Assembly: GCF_003477525.1 (NCBI RefSeq)
Contig: NZ_QUDO01000001.1
Location: forward strand, 62,001-126,000
Source: Ruminococcus sp. AF41-9
Lineage (GTDB): Bacteria; Bacillota; Clostridia; Lachnospirales; Lachnospiraceae
Reading direction: 5' to 3'
Length of the DNA stretch: 64,000 nucleotides
The notes under the pieces are model-generated. The model ran no database searches, was not told where the DNA came from, and saw only the letters and a list, made by a program, of their open reading frames with translations. Positions 1-9,035 of the stretch are shown here, piece after piece. The stretch's first letter is position 1; every line of letters begins with the position of its first letter. The translations under genes were made by a program, and so were the position numbers.

Positions 1-1
1 G

Positions 2-160
2 GCAGTAAAAATCCTCCTGAATGGCTGCAACATGGGAATCCAGTCGATCACGGAAGCCATGCACCAGTGCAAAGATGCATCTGCTGAAAGCATTTCACTT
101 GCAAAAAAACTGATCCGTACAGAAGAAAATCTGAGGGATGAGATACAGAAATATTTATAA
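2..160 (+). CDS. C-terminal fragment of unidentified helical protein
   Basis: The reading frame is open from the window edge and ends in TAA, giving 52 residues with a mixed-charge helical pattern (NGCNMGIQSITEAMHQCKDA, then KKLIRTEENLRDEIQKYL). It reads like the last helices of a small helical-bundle protein. I do not recognise the family, and the N-terminus lies outside the window. A strong terminator follows it, so it is the last gene of its transcript. Confidence 0.55.
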   Translation, partial: AVKILLNGCNMGIQSITEAMHQCKDASAESISLAKKLIRTEENLRDEIQKYL

Positions 161-238
161 TTAAGTCCAGATAAGTCAGGGGAACAAAAAACAGGAAATA
201 TGGACCCGGACAGCAAAAAAAATTAAAAGCGCAAAGTT

Positions 239-300
239 AAAATATCCTCTTCAGGCAGACAGGGTGAACAGCCGGAATCTGTGAGAAGAGGATATTTTGT
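239..300 (+). terminator. Rho-independent terminator
   Basis: A perfect 14-bp inverted repeat (AAAATATCCTCTTC and its complement) encloses a 32-nt loop and ends in a T-rich tract. It lies 79 nt after the preceding stop codon and probably ends that transcript. The A/T-rich stem ends would let it work in both directions. Confidence 0.7.
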
Positions 301-306
301 TTAAGA

Positions 307-476
307 TTTGATCCTTCTCAGCTTGTGGCAAGAGTACGATCCCATCTGAAGCAATATGAGCGCCTGACATCCGGCAAAAATAACAGCAATGAAAACACAC
401 CGGATCAGATCTGTATTCAGGATCTCCGCAGATCATAGAGACGGTCTGGGGCACAGGATACCGTTTAAAAATGTGA
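307..476 (+). pseudogene. Remnant of OmpR/PhoB-type response regulator
   Basis: Two pieces of one response regulator lie next to each other in different frames. The first reads FDPSQLVARVRSHLKQYERL, typical of the last receiver helix and linker that follow the conserved Lys-Pro. The second reads IETVWGTGYRLKM and then stop, the wing of an OmpR-type winged-helix domain. Most of the DNA-binding domain between them (roughly 60-80 residues) and the whole N-terminal receiver are missing, with the junction near 425-435. The family assignment rests on these two motifs. The gene is a deletion remnant and cannot be functional. Confidence 0.75.
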
Positions 477-524
477 AGAAAAAATGAATTTTCCCAAAAT
501 AAGCCAGTATCTTTTTCCATGCGG

Positions 525-553
525 TTGATTTTAAAAATTGAGTATGTTAGAAT
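525..553 (+). promoter_or_regulatory. Candidate sigma-A promoter for the NlpC/P60 gene
   Basis: TTGATT and TAGAAT are separated by 17 nt, close to the sigma-70/sigma-A consensus. It lies about 230 nt before the coding start, leaving a long leader that contains the GTTACTG dyad repeat. Confidence 0.5.
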
Positions 554-613
554 AAAACAGGTTGATGTTTGACTGAAAGGTCATTGAGACAGCAGGGATC
601 AGACCGGTTACAG

Positions 614-639
614 GTTACTGTAAACAGACGAAACAGTAA
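614..639 (+). repeat. Interspersed GTTACTG/CAGTAA dyad, copy 1
   Basis: TTACTGT, an 11-nt spacer and ACAGTAA form a small hairpin. Similar elements recur in four other intergenic gaps of this window. This copy lies in the leader of the NlpC/P60 gene. Confidence 0.6.
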
Positions 640-786
640 TCTGACGGTGGAAATGATACCTGCATTTTGGGAAAATAAAATGGTCGCATTGTCCGGCAGA
701 AGACGGATCATGCGATGGAGGATATGCATATTTCCGGAAACAGGGGACGGGAATATGCCGCAGAAAGAAGGGAGCAATTTAGATAT

Positions 787-2817
787 ATGAAAAACAAGTA
801 TCTTACCAGGTTTATGTGTCTGACACTGGCATCCGGGATGATTTTATCCGGATCCATGCCTGTGTTTGCGGCCGAGGAGACTGTATATACATCAGATGAA
901 TTTGGATCCAGCTCAGACGATTTCAGTTCTTCCGGGGATGATACAACAGGGGATATTTCATCGGAACCTGATGTGCCGTCCGAAGATCCGACACCAGAAC
1001 CTGCGGACCCGACACCTGTACCGGATACACCGGAGCCGGAACCGACGGTAACACCTGTACCGGACACGCCGACGCCGGATACACCAACACCGGAACCGAC
1101 AGTAACACCTGTACCGGACACACCGACACCGGAGCCGACAGTAACACCGATTCCGAATACACCGACACCGGAGCCGACGGTAACACCGGTTCCGAACACA
1201 CCGACACCGGAGCCGACAGTGACACCGACACCGGGAACGATGACTACCGATAATGCCATGGCAGTGATCAACCGGATCAATGAACTTCACCAGCAGAGCA
1301 TTACTCTGGAGAAGAAATCACTGGTTCAGAGTATCCGTACGGCATATGAGGCGCTGACAGATGATGAGAAAAATCAGGTAACCAACTATGGCCTTCTGCT
1401 TCAGATGGAGAATAGCATCACAGAACTCGAAGCAAAGCAGAACAACCAGAATAATCAGAATGTAACTCCTGCCAATCCTTTTTCTGATCAGGCGAATACA
1501 GTTGCGGCACAGACAGGAACTCCGGTTTATTATGCGTCCAATATTCACGCTGGCAAGGATTTTTATCTGGACAGCCTGAAGAATAATTATAATCTGACTT
1601 TCTCCGATGATTTCGCATCTGTGATGGATGAAATTGAGAAAGAATACAAAGAGAAGAACAAACTGACAGATGCCAGTGATGCTTCCGGAAGTAAGACAAC
1701 CACTTCCGCGGACAGTCTTCTGGTAAGAAACTGGCAGGATATCCTTGCAGTTTATGTATATCAGCAGAGCCAGCAGGGAAAAACAGAATATACACTGGAT
1801 GCTTCCTGCAAAGATGATCTGGCAGAAATTTTTGCAGAACTCAATCCGGTTGTCAGGGACAAGCAGAACATCACACATGTTACATACGGCAACCGTAAGA
1901 TTAATTATTATATTAAAAAGAATAAAATTTCCAAACAGGACCGAAAGATCCTTAAGAAATATGTAGAGACAGACTGTAAGCTTCTCTGTGCAGTCGTAAC
2001 AGCAGCGAATGGATTTGTACGTGAGAGCGTAGGGGACGATGTTTCCGAAGAGAGAGTAAATGTTATTTCCGCAGCTTATTCACTGGTCGGCAAGGTTGGT
2101 TACTTCTGGGGCGGCAAATCCACAGTGATCGGAGAGGATCCGAGCTGGGGAAGCACCGCACAGGTTTCCGCAGTCGGAAGTAAAAGCACCGGAACTCTTC
2201 GTGCATATGGTCTGGACTGCAGTGGTTTTGTTACCTGGGCAGTGATCAATGGCTATCAGGATCAGAGCATGCAGGCAGCAGTCGGAGACGGAACTTCTGA
2301 ACAGTGGGAAAAGGCAAATGTGGTAACAGAGGCCGATGCACAGCCAGGAGATCTCGTATTCCAGAAAGGTCCGGAGAATGGAAGCGATAACCATGTAGGT
2401 ATCCTCTGCGGTAAGACGGATGCAGGTGACTGGATTGCCGTACATTGTTCTTCCGGTAAGAACGGGGTAACTGTAGGCGAGGCTTACAGCGCAAGTTTCC
2501 GCTATATCCGCCAGCCATCCTTCTACCCGACGGCAGAAGAACAGCAGCAGATGCAGAGCAGCAGTGTTGCCACTACAACGACCACAACGGACATAACAGA
2601 CACGAATGCATTTACAGGTAATGCAAATGTGGCAGTTGGAAATACCTTACAGAGCGCGATCAAATCCAGTGCATTTACCGGAAATGAAGATAAGACAACA
2701 GGATTGATCTCTGATACTACAACTACAGTGCCAGTGACAATAATACCAACACCTGTTCTGATCTCAGATAAGATCGATCTTTCCAAAGAGAATGTGGCAG
2801 TCTTTAAGGCAAACTAA
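787..2817 (+). CDS. Secreted NlpC/P60 family cell-wall peptidase with TPEP repeats
   Basis: Likely a cell-wall gamma-D-glutamyl-diamino acid endopeptidase of 676 residues. The chosen ATG follows a GGGAG site and begins a clear signal peptide (MKNKYLTR, hydrophobic core, cleavage near PVFAAEE). Residues of about 60-155 form an acidic then Pro/Thr/Glu-rich spacer with 13-residue repeats of the type TPEPTVTPVPDTP, followed by a helical segment. The C-terminal NlpC/P60 domain carries the expected triad: Cys478 in DCSGFVTWA, His536 in HVGIL and His553 in VHCS. The last 100 residues are Thr/Ser-rich. Fold and catalytic residues support peptidoglycan hydrolysis; the substrate is inferred. No LPXTG signal is seen, so it is probably released or held by wall interactions. 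Confidence 0.85.
   Translation: MKNKYLTRFMCLTLASGMILSGSMPVFAAEETVYTSDEFGSSSDDFSSSGDDTTGDISSEPDVPSEDPTPEPADPTPVPDTPEPEPTVTPVPDTPTPDTPTPEPTVTPVPDTPTPEPTVTPIPNTPTPEPTVTPVPNTPTPEPTVTPTPGTMTTDNAMAVINRINELHQQSITLEKKSLVQSIRTAYEALTDDEKNQVTNYGLLLQMENSITELEAKQNNQNNQNVTPANPFSDQANTVAAQTGTPVYYASNIHAGKDFYLDSLKNNYNLTFSDDFASVMDEIEKEYKEKNKLTDASDASGSKTTTSADSLLVRNWQDILAVYVYQQSQQGKTEYTLDASCKDDLAEIFAELNPVVRDKQNITHVTYGNRKINYYIKKNKISKQDRKILKKYVETDCKLLCAVVTAANGFVRESVGDDVSEERVNVISAAYSLVGKVGYFWGGKSTVIGEDPSWGSTAQVSAVGSKSTGTLRAYGLDCSGFVTWAVINGYQDQSMQAAVGDGTSEQWEKANVVTEADAQPGDLVFQKGPENGSDNHVGILCGKTDAGDWIAVHCSSGKNGVTVGEAYSASFRYIRQPSFYPTAEEQQQMQSSSVATTTTTTDITDTNAFTGNANVAVGNTLQSAIKSSAFTGNEDKTTGLISDTTTTVPVTIIPTPVLISDKIDLSKENVAVFKAN
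1031..1245 (+). repeat. In-frame 39-nt tandem repeats encoding TPEPTVTPVPDTP
   Basis: About four imperfect 39-nt units lie inside the NlpC/P60 gene. Between units V/I, D/N and the last residues vary. Such Pro/Thr repeats usually act as extended wall-spanning spacers and can change copy number by slippage. Confidence 0.8.
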
Positions 2818-2863
2818 AAGCAGCCGATAAAAACGGAAAACAGAAACGACAGATAAAGACAAA

Positions 2864-2911
2864 AGGAATGGCAAAGGTGCCCGGACAGAAGCACCAGCCG
2901 TTCCTTTTTTT
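2864..2911 (+). terminator. Rho-independent terminator after NlpC/P60 gene
   Basis: GGAATGGC pairs with GCCGTTCC through one G-U wobble, and an inner GGTGC/GCACC stem continues the hairpin. A run of seven T follows. It lies about 50 nt after the stop codon. Confidence 0.8.
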
Positions 2912-3347
2912 GATAAAAAATAATCAATATCTGTATCCGGCTGACGGAAAGCAGGACGGGCAGAGACATCTGTGCAGCTTCCTGTCAGGGATGGCTGAAA
3001 AGATGGTCTGACGAATATGCCGGATAATGTGAGGAATATGTCGGGAAAAATGTGAAAATCCGGAAACAAGAATTGACAAAGAATACTAAATATGTTAACT
3101 TTAACTTACGCGAATAAGAATTTTGACGATGACAGGAAGGGAATAGTATTCCATTTAAAGGAAAGTGTATTCCGGACAACAAATGAAAACAGGATATAAA
3201 GTGACAGGCAGAGGTAACTGCATATTGACTCTTTATTAAGGTTGCTGGCTGTATTTGACGTAGGATCGGATACAGCATTTTTCGTACCTGAAAACAGACA
3301 GATTAAAAATAAATACCGCAATATATCCGGAAAAGAGATGGATGTAA
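2912..3347. other. Gene-free gap upstream of the T4P operon
   Basis: No plausible gene is seen in this stretch. It holds a promoter-like TTGACA near its middle and two copies of GTATTCC about 25 nt apart. I looked for the conserved core of c-di-GMP riboswitches, which control pili in some clostridia, and did not recognise one. Confidence 0.5.
3073..3101 (+). promoter_or_regulatory. Candidate promoter of the T4P operon
   Basis: A consensus TTGACA is followed after 17 nt by the weak -10 TAACTT. It lies about 250 nt before pilB and is the best candidate seen in the gap. Confidence 0.35.
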
Positions 3348-5042
3348 ATGGCATTACGACGTGAAAGAATGAGGCTTGGTGACTTGCTCATCAAGCAGAA
3401 TGTATTAACAGAAGATGAATTAAAGAAAGCTCTTGCACTGCAGAAGGGAACCGGTAGGAAGATCGGTGAAGTTCTCGTTGAGAATGGGTTTATCACAGAG
3501 GACATGATCGTGCGGGCACTCCAGATGCAGCTTGGTCTTAAGGTTATTCAGCTGACAGGTGTTACGATTCCGAAGGAAGTCAGAGGTCTGGTAGGAGTAG
3601 ATCTGCTGAAAAAGTATACCTGTATTCCTTTCGAACTTGATCCCTATAACGCAAATATCCTTCATCTGGCGATGGCAGATCCGATGGATATGGCGGCAAT
3701 CGATGATATTTCTATTGTAACCAACTTACAGGTAGAACCGTATATCGCATCCACCAGAGACATCCTTGCGGCAATCGATCGCTGCTATGGTGCTTCTGAG
3801 ACACTGGATGCAGCCAGACGATTCACACAGGAGAGAGCACAGCTTCGTGGAAACACGGACGATGACGACACAGATGTAGATGTCAGCGATGCGCCGATCG
3901 TACAGCTGGTACGTTCCCTGTTGGAACAGGCAATCCGACAGAGAGCCAGTGATATTCATATTGAGGCACTGGAGAGTAAGGTTCGTGTCAGATATCGAAT
4001 TGATGGTGCACTATATGAACGTATGGTGTATGACAACAGTCTGCTGCCTGCGATTTCAACGCGTATCAAGATTCTGGGCGGTATGGATATTTCCGAGAAA
4101 AGAAAGCCGCAGGATGGCCGTATGTCCATCATGGTAGACAGGCAGGACTACGATATCCGAATTTCTTCCCTGCCGACCGTACATGGAGAGAAGATCGTTA
4201 TGCGAATCTCCTCCAAGCTGAACCTGACCCGAAATAAAAAAGAGCTGGGATTATCGGCGGATGAGATGGCACGTTTTGACCACATGCTGGCAAGCCCGTT
4301 CGGAATCATTCTGGTAACGGGACCGACAGGTAGTGGTAAATCCACGACTCTGTATACAGCTTTGAGTGAACTGAATAAAGAAACCGTAAATATCATTACG
4401 GTTGAGGACCCGGTAGAGGCGGATATTGAGGGAATCAATCAGGTACAGGTAAATAATAAAGTGAATCTTACTTTTGCATCTGCCCTGCGTTCCATTCTCC
4501 GTCAGGACCCGGATATCATCATGATCGGTGAGATCCGAGATCAGGAGACAGCGGCGATCGCAGTACAGGCATCTATTACCGGTCATCTGGTTGTTTCTAC
4601 CTTACATACGAATAATGCGGTGGGAACCCTGAACCGTATGGCAGATATGGGTGTGGAGAGATACCTGATCGCAGACTCTGTGGTCGGAGTTATTGCGCAG
4701 CGACTGGTGCGTAAGTTGTGTGGACACTGTAAGAAAATGCGTCCGGCAACTCAGGATGAGAAGCGGGTAATGAAACTGAATCCGCTGGAGGATGTGAATA
4801 TTTATGAGCCGTGTGGCTGTGATTTCTGTAATCATACAGGATATTATGGCCGAGTCGGCGTGTTCGAGATTATGGAAGTCAATGATGAGATCAGGGATCT
4901 GATCTCGGAGAATGGTTCTACTGAGGAGCTGGAACGCGCTGCCAGAAACAGCGGGATGAGAACTCTGAGGGAGAATGGTATCCGGTATGTGCTGGAGGGT
5001 GTGACTTCTGTAGATGAAATGCTGAAGGCATCTTATGAGTGA
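3348..5042 (+). CDS. pilB: Type IV pilus assembly ATPase PilB (GspE family)
   Basis: Hexameric cytoplasmic ATPase that powers pilus polymerisation; 564 residues, normal for the family. The N-terminal third resembles the MshEN/T2SSE-N domain (RMRLGDLLIKQNVLTEDEL, and a repeat of this type). The ATPase domain has Walker A GPTGSGKST at residues 325-333, Walker B IMIGEIRDQETA and the His box STLHTNNA. A zinc-binding tetracysteine (CGHC at about 458-461, then CGCDFC) separates PilB/GspE from PilT. It opens the pilus operon, followed by PilT and PilC. The ATG was chosen from the RLGDLL start of the family; the ribosome site is weak. Confidence 0.93.
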   Translation: MALRRERMRLGDLLIKQNVLTEDELKKALALQKGTGRKIGEVLVENGFITEDMIVRALQMQLGLKVIQLTGVTIPKEVRGLVGVDLLKKYTCIPFELDPYNANILHLAMADPMDMAAIDDISIVTNLQVEPYIASTRDILAAIDRCYGASETLDAARRFTQERAQLRGNTDDDDTDVDVSDAPIVQLVRSLLEQAIRQRASDIHIEALESKVRVRYRIDGALYERMVYDNSLLPAISTRIKILGGMDISEKRKPQDGRMSIMVDRQDYDIRISSLPTVHGEKIVMRISSKLNLTRNKKELGLSADEMARFDHMLASPFGIILVTGPTGSGKSTTLYTALSELNKETVNIITVEDPVEADIEGINQVQVNNKVNLTFASALRSILRQDPDIIMIGEIRDQETAAIAVQASITGHLVVSTLHTNNAVGTLNRMADMGVERYLIADSVVGVIAQRLVRKLCGHCKKMRPATQDEKRVMKLNPLEDVNIYEPCGCDFCNHTGYYGRVGVFEIMEVNDEIRDLISENGSTEELERAARNSGMRTLRENGIRYVLEGVTSVDEMLKASYE

Positions 5043-5147
5043 TGGCTTTGACAGCAGATATCATAGATAAGAGAAAAAGATTATCTGAGAAAGAATTTCT
5101 GAACAGAGAGGAACCTTGATTCGAACATCAGGGGACAAATTAAGAAA

Positions 5148-6244
5148 ATGTACAATTTAGACGAAATTTTGATACAGTCAGTAAAAGCGAAAGCTTCAGA
5201 CATTCATCTGACAACCGGAAGAGCACCGAGCTACCGTATCAATGGCGTACTTGCCCGATCGAGGGAGAGCGCCTGACACCGCAGATGCTCGAAGACCTTC
5301 TGATGCCGCTGATGGATGTACGTCACAGAGGAGAACTTCAGGATAACGGTCAGACGGACTTTGCGTATGCGATTCCGGGTGTGGGACGTTTCCGTGTCAA
5401 TGTGTTTAAGCAGAGAGGAACGCTGGCATCCGTTATGCGAAGTCTTCCTTTTAATATTCCGGAACCGGAGCAGCTGGGAATCCCGGCTGAGGTTGTGGAG
5501 ATGACTTCGAGAAAGCGAGGTCTGATTTTGGTCACGGGACCGACCGGCAGTGGGAAATCTACCACGCTGGCATCGTTGCTTCATGTGATTAACAGGACTT
5601 ATCCGTACCATATTATTACGTTGGAGGATCCGATCGAGTATCTGCACAGGCATGATAAGTCGGTGGTGAACCAGAGGGAGATCGGAAGTGATTCCGCGGA
5701 TTATGCACAGGCGCTGAGGGCGGCCCTTCGAGAGGATCCGGATGTGATCCTGGTTGGAGAGATGCGAGATCTGGAAACGATTTCAACGGCGATCACGGCG
5801 GCTGAGACGGGACATCTGGTGTTCTCGACTCTGCATACGATCGGAGCGGATAAGACGATTGACCGAATTATCGATGTTTTTCCACCGAATCAGCAGCAGC
5901 AGATCCGTATTCAGCTTGCTTCTGTGCTGGAGTGTATTGTGTCCCAGCAGCTTCTGAAGAAGGCGGATGGCAGCGGTCGTGTGGCAGCGCTTGAGGTGCT
6001 TTTTGCGAATAATGCGGTGCGAAATCTGATCCGTGAGAGTAAGACCTATCAGATCGCGTCTATTATGCAGACGAATAAGAGAGCTGGTATGCAGACGATG
6101 GATGATGCGCTGTATGATTTATATATGAGGAAGCTCATTGATGCGGATAATGCGGTGACTTATGCGCAGGATCCGGTGAGCATGAATAAGAAGGTTTGTT
6201 TTGAACCGGATTTTGGCGGCGGAAATGGGATGGGGATGTTCTGA
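5148..6244 (+). pseudogene. pilT: Type IV pilus retraction ATPase PilT, -1 frameshift
   Basis: The start is ATG after GGGGAC, reading MYNLDEILIQSVKAKASDIH, a typical PilT N-terminus. In a CCC run at 5254-5256 the frame is lost: one extra C restores LAPIEGERLTPQMLEDLLMP and joins the rest of the protein, which runs to the stop. The second frame has Walker A GPTGSGKST, Walker B VILVGEMRDLETI and the His box STLHTIGA. Repaired, the product would be about 365 residues, the usual PilT length. As written only about 42 residues would be made, or an N-terminally truncated protein from an internal start. Either a sequencing error or loss of pilus retraction. Confidence 0.85.
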
Positions 6245-6305
6245 TTCCTGATTTTTGATTTCCGATGGCGGAGTGCGGCTGAGATAAAAGGAAAGAAGTG
6301 ATAAG

Positions 6306-7520
6306 ATGCCAGGTTTTACTTACGTGGCAGTGGATAAGAGGGGTAAGGAAAAGCGTGGAAATGTAGAGGCGGACAACAGGGAAAGAGTTGTCGAGATCCT
6401 CAAGAATGACGGGCTGATTCCTGTTTCTGTGAAGGAACAGGGTGTCTTGAATAAAGAAATTGATTTTTCTATCGGGAAGAAGGTAAAACCGAGGGATTTG
6501 AGTGTTTTCTGCCGACAGTTTGTAAGTATTACGCAGGCGGGTGTTCCTATGAAGGAAGCTTTGCAGATGTTATCGGAGCAGACGGAAAATAAGTGGCTGA
6601 AACGTGCGATTTCGGAAGTCCTTCTGAGTGTGGAAAAGGGTAATACGCTGGCGGATTCCATGAGAGGGCAGGCGGATATTTTTCCGCCGATGCTGATCAA
6701 TATGGTGGAAGCCGGTGAGAACTCCGGTAGTCTGGAGATGGCGTTTGAGCGTATGGCTGTGCAGTTTGAGAAAGAAGCGAAGCTGAAGGCGACGATTAAG
6801 AAGGCTACGATTTATCCGATTATTCTGATCATTGCGGCGATTGGGGTTGTGGCGGTTATGATGCTGTTTGTTATCCCGATTTTTATTGACATGTTTGCGG
6901 ATCTGGATGTGGAGATGCCGGCGATTACCATGTGGGTTATGAATACGAGTAAGTGGGTAACTGCGAACTGGTATATCATACTGGCTGTGATTGTGGCTGT
7001 TGTGGTGGCTTATAAGATTATTTATAAGACGGAACAGGGGCGTTTTATGATCGACCAGGTTAAGATGAAGATGCCGCTGTTTGGTAAGCTGACAGTGAAG
7101 ACTGCATGTGCGCAGTTTGCCAGAACTATGAGTACTTTGTTATCGTCTGGTATTTCAACGATTGATGCACTGGAGACAGTCTCTAAGATTGTAAATAATA
7201 TTCATTATACAAATGCGCTGATGAAGGCGAGGGAGGAAGTTATGAAAGGTATTCCTCTTTCGGAGCCTCTGACAGCATCTAAGATTTTTCCGCCGATGGT
7301 TTGTCATATGACGGGTATTGGTGAGGAGACTGGTAATATTGAGGAGATGCTGGAGAAGCTGGCAGATTATTATGATGAAGAGGTGGAGATGACTACGCAG
7401 AGTGTGCTGGCGGCGATGGAGCCGTTGATTATTGTGTTTATGGCGCTTGTGGTTGGTACATTGGTTATTGCGGTTATTTCGCCGATTGGGGCTATGTATA
7501 ATGGGCTGGATAATCTGTAA
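6306..7520 (+). CDS. pilC: Type IV pilus inner-membrane platform protein PilC (GspF family)
   Basis: Membrane platform that couples PilB/PilT to pilin insertion; 404 residues, the family length. Two T2SSF domains are visible: one around residues 65-190 (FCRQFVSITQAGVPMKEALQ) and one around 265-395 (FARTMSTLLSSGISTIDALE), each followed by membrane segments, including a last one near residues 372-395. The start ATG lies behind a GGAAAG site. It follows PilT directly and is separated from the pilins by a 900-nt structured gap, so pilins may have their own promoter. Confidence 0.93.
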   Translation: MPGFTYVAVDKRGKEKRGNVEADNRERVVEILKNDGLIPVSVKEQGVLNKEIDFSIGKKVKPRDLSVFCRQFVSITQAGVPMKEALQMLSEQTENKWLKRAISEVLLSVEKGNTLADSMRGQADIFPPMLINMVEAGENSGSLEMAFERMAVQFEKEAKLKATIKKATIYPIILIIAAIGVVAVMMLFVIPIFIDMFADLDVEMPAITMWVMNTSKWVTANWYIILAVIVAVVVAYKIIYKTEQGRFMIDQVKMKMPLFGKLTVKTACAQFARTMSTLLSSGISTIDALETVSKIVNNIHYTNALMKAREEVMKGIPLSEPLTASKIFPPMVCHMTGIGEETGNIEEMLEKLADYYDEEVEMTTQSVLAAMEPLIIVFMALVVGTLVIAVISPIGAMYNGLDNL

Positions 7521-7869
7521 ATTATTATTTCTTAATGAAATTAAATGGTGGGCTGTGAGAAAAAATATCGCAGCCTAAAATAAAAGAGGATTATAATTTA
7601 ATTAAATACAGAGAAGCAAATATTTAGTTAAATTCGCGAGTAGGAACCGCGTTAAAAGTTTCTGAATATATGAATTTGGATGTATCACAGCTTGCATAGG
7701 GGCTGTGTTCATCATAGAAAATCATGGAAATGTTGAATTTTTCTTGAAACAGACGGAAGGGGGCTAGTGGAAAAAGGAAAGTTGAAGTGATTTTTGGATA
7801 CTGAGAATCATAATTAAATGAATTAAATCCGAAAAAGCTTGTTTTGAGGAAATGAGTTGCCGGGTGGAC
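7521..7869. other. Gene-free gap after pilC
   Basis: No gene is supported here. A 7-bp hairpin (GGCTGTG/CGCAGCC near 7551-7576) without a U-tract and a small CACAG/CTGTG hairpin near 7686-7707 are the only structures seen. The composition is AT-rich. Confidence 0.45.
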
Positions 7870-8081
7870 GCTCCGAAACGTAAATGTATTTGCTTACGGC
7901 TTCGGAGCCAGTCATACTAGGCATTCGAAAATCTGCTAAAACCATGAGCAGCCCTCTCAAACTCGCTCCGTTGCGAACTTCGCTCAGACAGTGAGACGGT
8001 CTGCTCATAACGCAGATTCCCGAATACCAAGTATGACTAAGACTCCTGTAGATGTAAGCAAATACATTTACGTTTCGGAGC
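7870..8081. repeat. Long imperfect palindrome between pilC and the pilins
   Basis: Arms of about 67-70 nt (7870-7936 and 8012-8081) are reverse complements over most of their length, sharing for example GCTCCGAAACGTAAATGTAT and TCATACT plus AATCTGC blocks. The middle (7944-8008) is itself a hairpin with ATGAGCAG/CTGCTCAT ends and a GCGAACTTCGC core. No open frame within it looks coding. It may be a palindromic non-autonomous mobile element (MITE-like), a structured RNA, or a protein target. I cannot say how many copies the genome has. Confidence 0.75.
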
Positions 8082-8428
8082 TGGTATTGGCTATTCAGGG
8101 TGAATAATTTTATTTCTCAGTAAAGAATGAAATTAAACAAAGTAAATGTAACATGAAAACTGAATAACGAGTTTATAAACATAACTCCCTCCCTCCTGGA
8201 AAAGAGATTTTTACAGGGGGGGGGTGGGGAGCCTGTAGTGGGTTCCCGCTCGTTGAATCAATCATCGGATAGTGACATTCGTGATGACAGCAACAGGAGA
8301 GTTATGTATTCATCGAAAAGTTGAATATATTGTCTGGCATATGTAAAATGCCGCTCTTGTATCTTTCGACATGATATGACTCTATCCGGATTGAAAAGAA
8401 TTTAATTAAATTTGAAGGAGATTGAGTT
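8082..8428. other. Leader region of the major pilin genes
   Basis: This stretch holds no gene. It contains a G9 tract followed by TGGGG (8216-8229) opposite a C-rich segment (CTCCCTCCCTCC, 8186-8197) that could pair with it, and a promoter-like pair closer to the pilin start. Confidence 0.5.
8321..8349 (+). promoter_or_regulatory. Candidate pilin promoter
   Basis: TTGAAT and TAAAAT are spaced by 17 nt, about 80 nt before the first pilin start. The match is moderate but its position is right for a separately expressed major pilin. Confidence 0.4.
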
Positions 8429-8941
8429 ATGTTTAAATTTCTGAAAGACAGAAAGAAGAAAGATAATAAGGGATTTACTCTTGTTGAGTTAGTTATCGTA
8501 GTTGCTATCCTTGCAATTCTGGTTGGTATTCTTGCACCACAGTATACAAAGTATGTTGAAAAATCAAGAAAGGCTGCTGATGCTTCTAATCTTGAAAACC
8601 TTGTAACTGCATTTAAGACGGCTGCTTCTGATGGTGATGATAAGATTGCTGCTGGAACTTATACAATTACAATTGCAGATACAGGAAGTAAGATTACAAG
8701 TGGAACAGGAGATTCTGCTTCTGATGTATCTACAGGAGAAGGAAAAGCTGGTACGTTAATTGCTTCATATGCTGGAAGCGATTGGACTGGTACAAAATTA
8801 AAATCATCTAAATGGGAAAAAACAGCAGATGGTTCAACCTCAACAGTTAAAGCGATTAGTGCTATTTTAGTAGTGGAAAATGACGGTTCAATTTCCGTTA
8901 CTTATGATCCAACTAATATTAAAGAACAGACAAGTAAGTAA
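8429..8941 (+). CDS. Type IV major pilin (first copy)
   Basis: Prepilin of 170 residues. A basic 15-residue leader ends in Gly15, and the mature protein begins FTLVELVIVVAILAILVG, with Glu at mature position 5. This is the type III signal cut by the prepilin peptidase encoded downstream. The hydrophobic helix continues into PQYTKYVEKSRKAADASNLE, and the rest is a Gly/Ser/Thr/Lys-rich head of about 110 residues without cysteines. A strong AAGGAGAT site precedes the ATG. The start is shared with the second pilin almost residue for residue, but the heads differ. Likely the most abundant subunit. Confidence 0.9.
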   Translation: MFKFLKDRKKKDNKGFTLVELVIVVAILAILVGILAPQYTKYVEKSRKAADASNLENLVTAFKTAASDGDDKIAAGTYTITIADTGSKITSGTGDSASDVSTGEGKAGTLIASYAGSDWTGTKLKSSKWEKTADGSTSTVKAISAILVVENDGSISVTYDPTNIKEQTSK

Positions 8942-9035
8942 AAATAATTAATTTTTCGATGAATGCATAACAATTCTTTGCTATGTATGAACGAAGTTAC
9001 TATCTCGATAAAACGAAAGTTAAGGAGATAGTAAA

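Noticed and set aside
708..1280. Open minus-strand frame with GVTVGSGVGV repeats
   Set aside because: It is the complement of the TPEP repeat region of the NlpC/P60 gene; its regular pattern comes from that repeat.
2912..3347. c-di-GMP riboswitch before the pilus operon
   Set aside because: Such switches control pili in some clostridia, but I could not find the conserved core here or in the pilin leader.
7823..8008. Minus-strand frame of 61 codons in the pilC-pilin gap
   Set aside because: It lies on the long palindrome, has no ribosome site and matches nothing recognisable.
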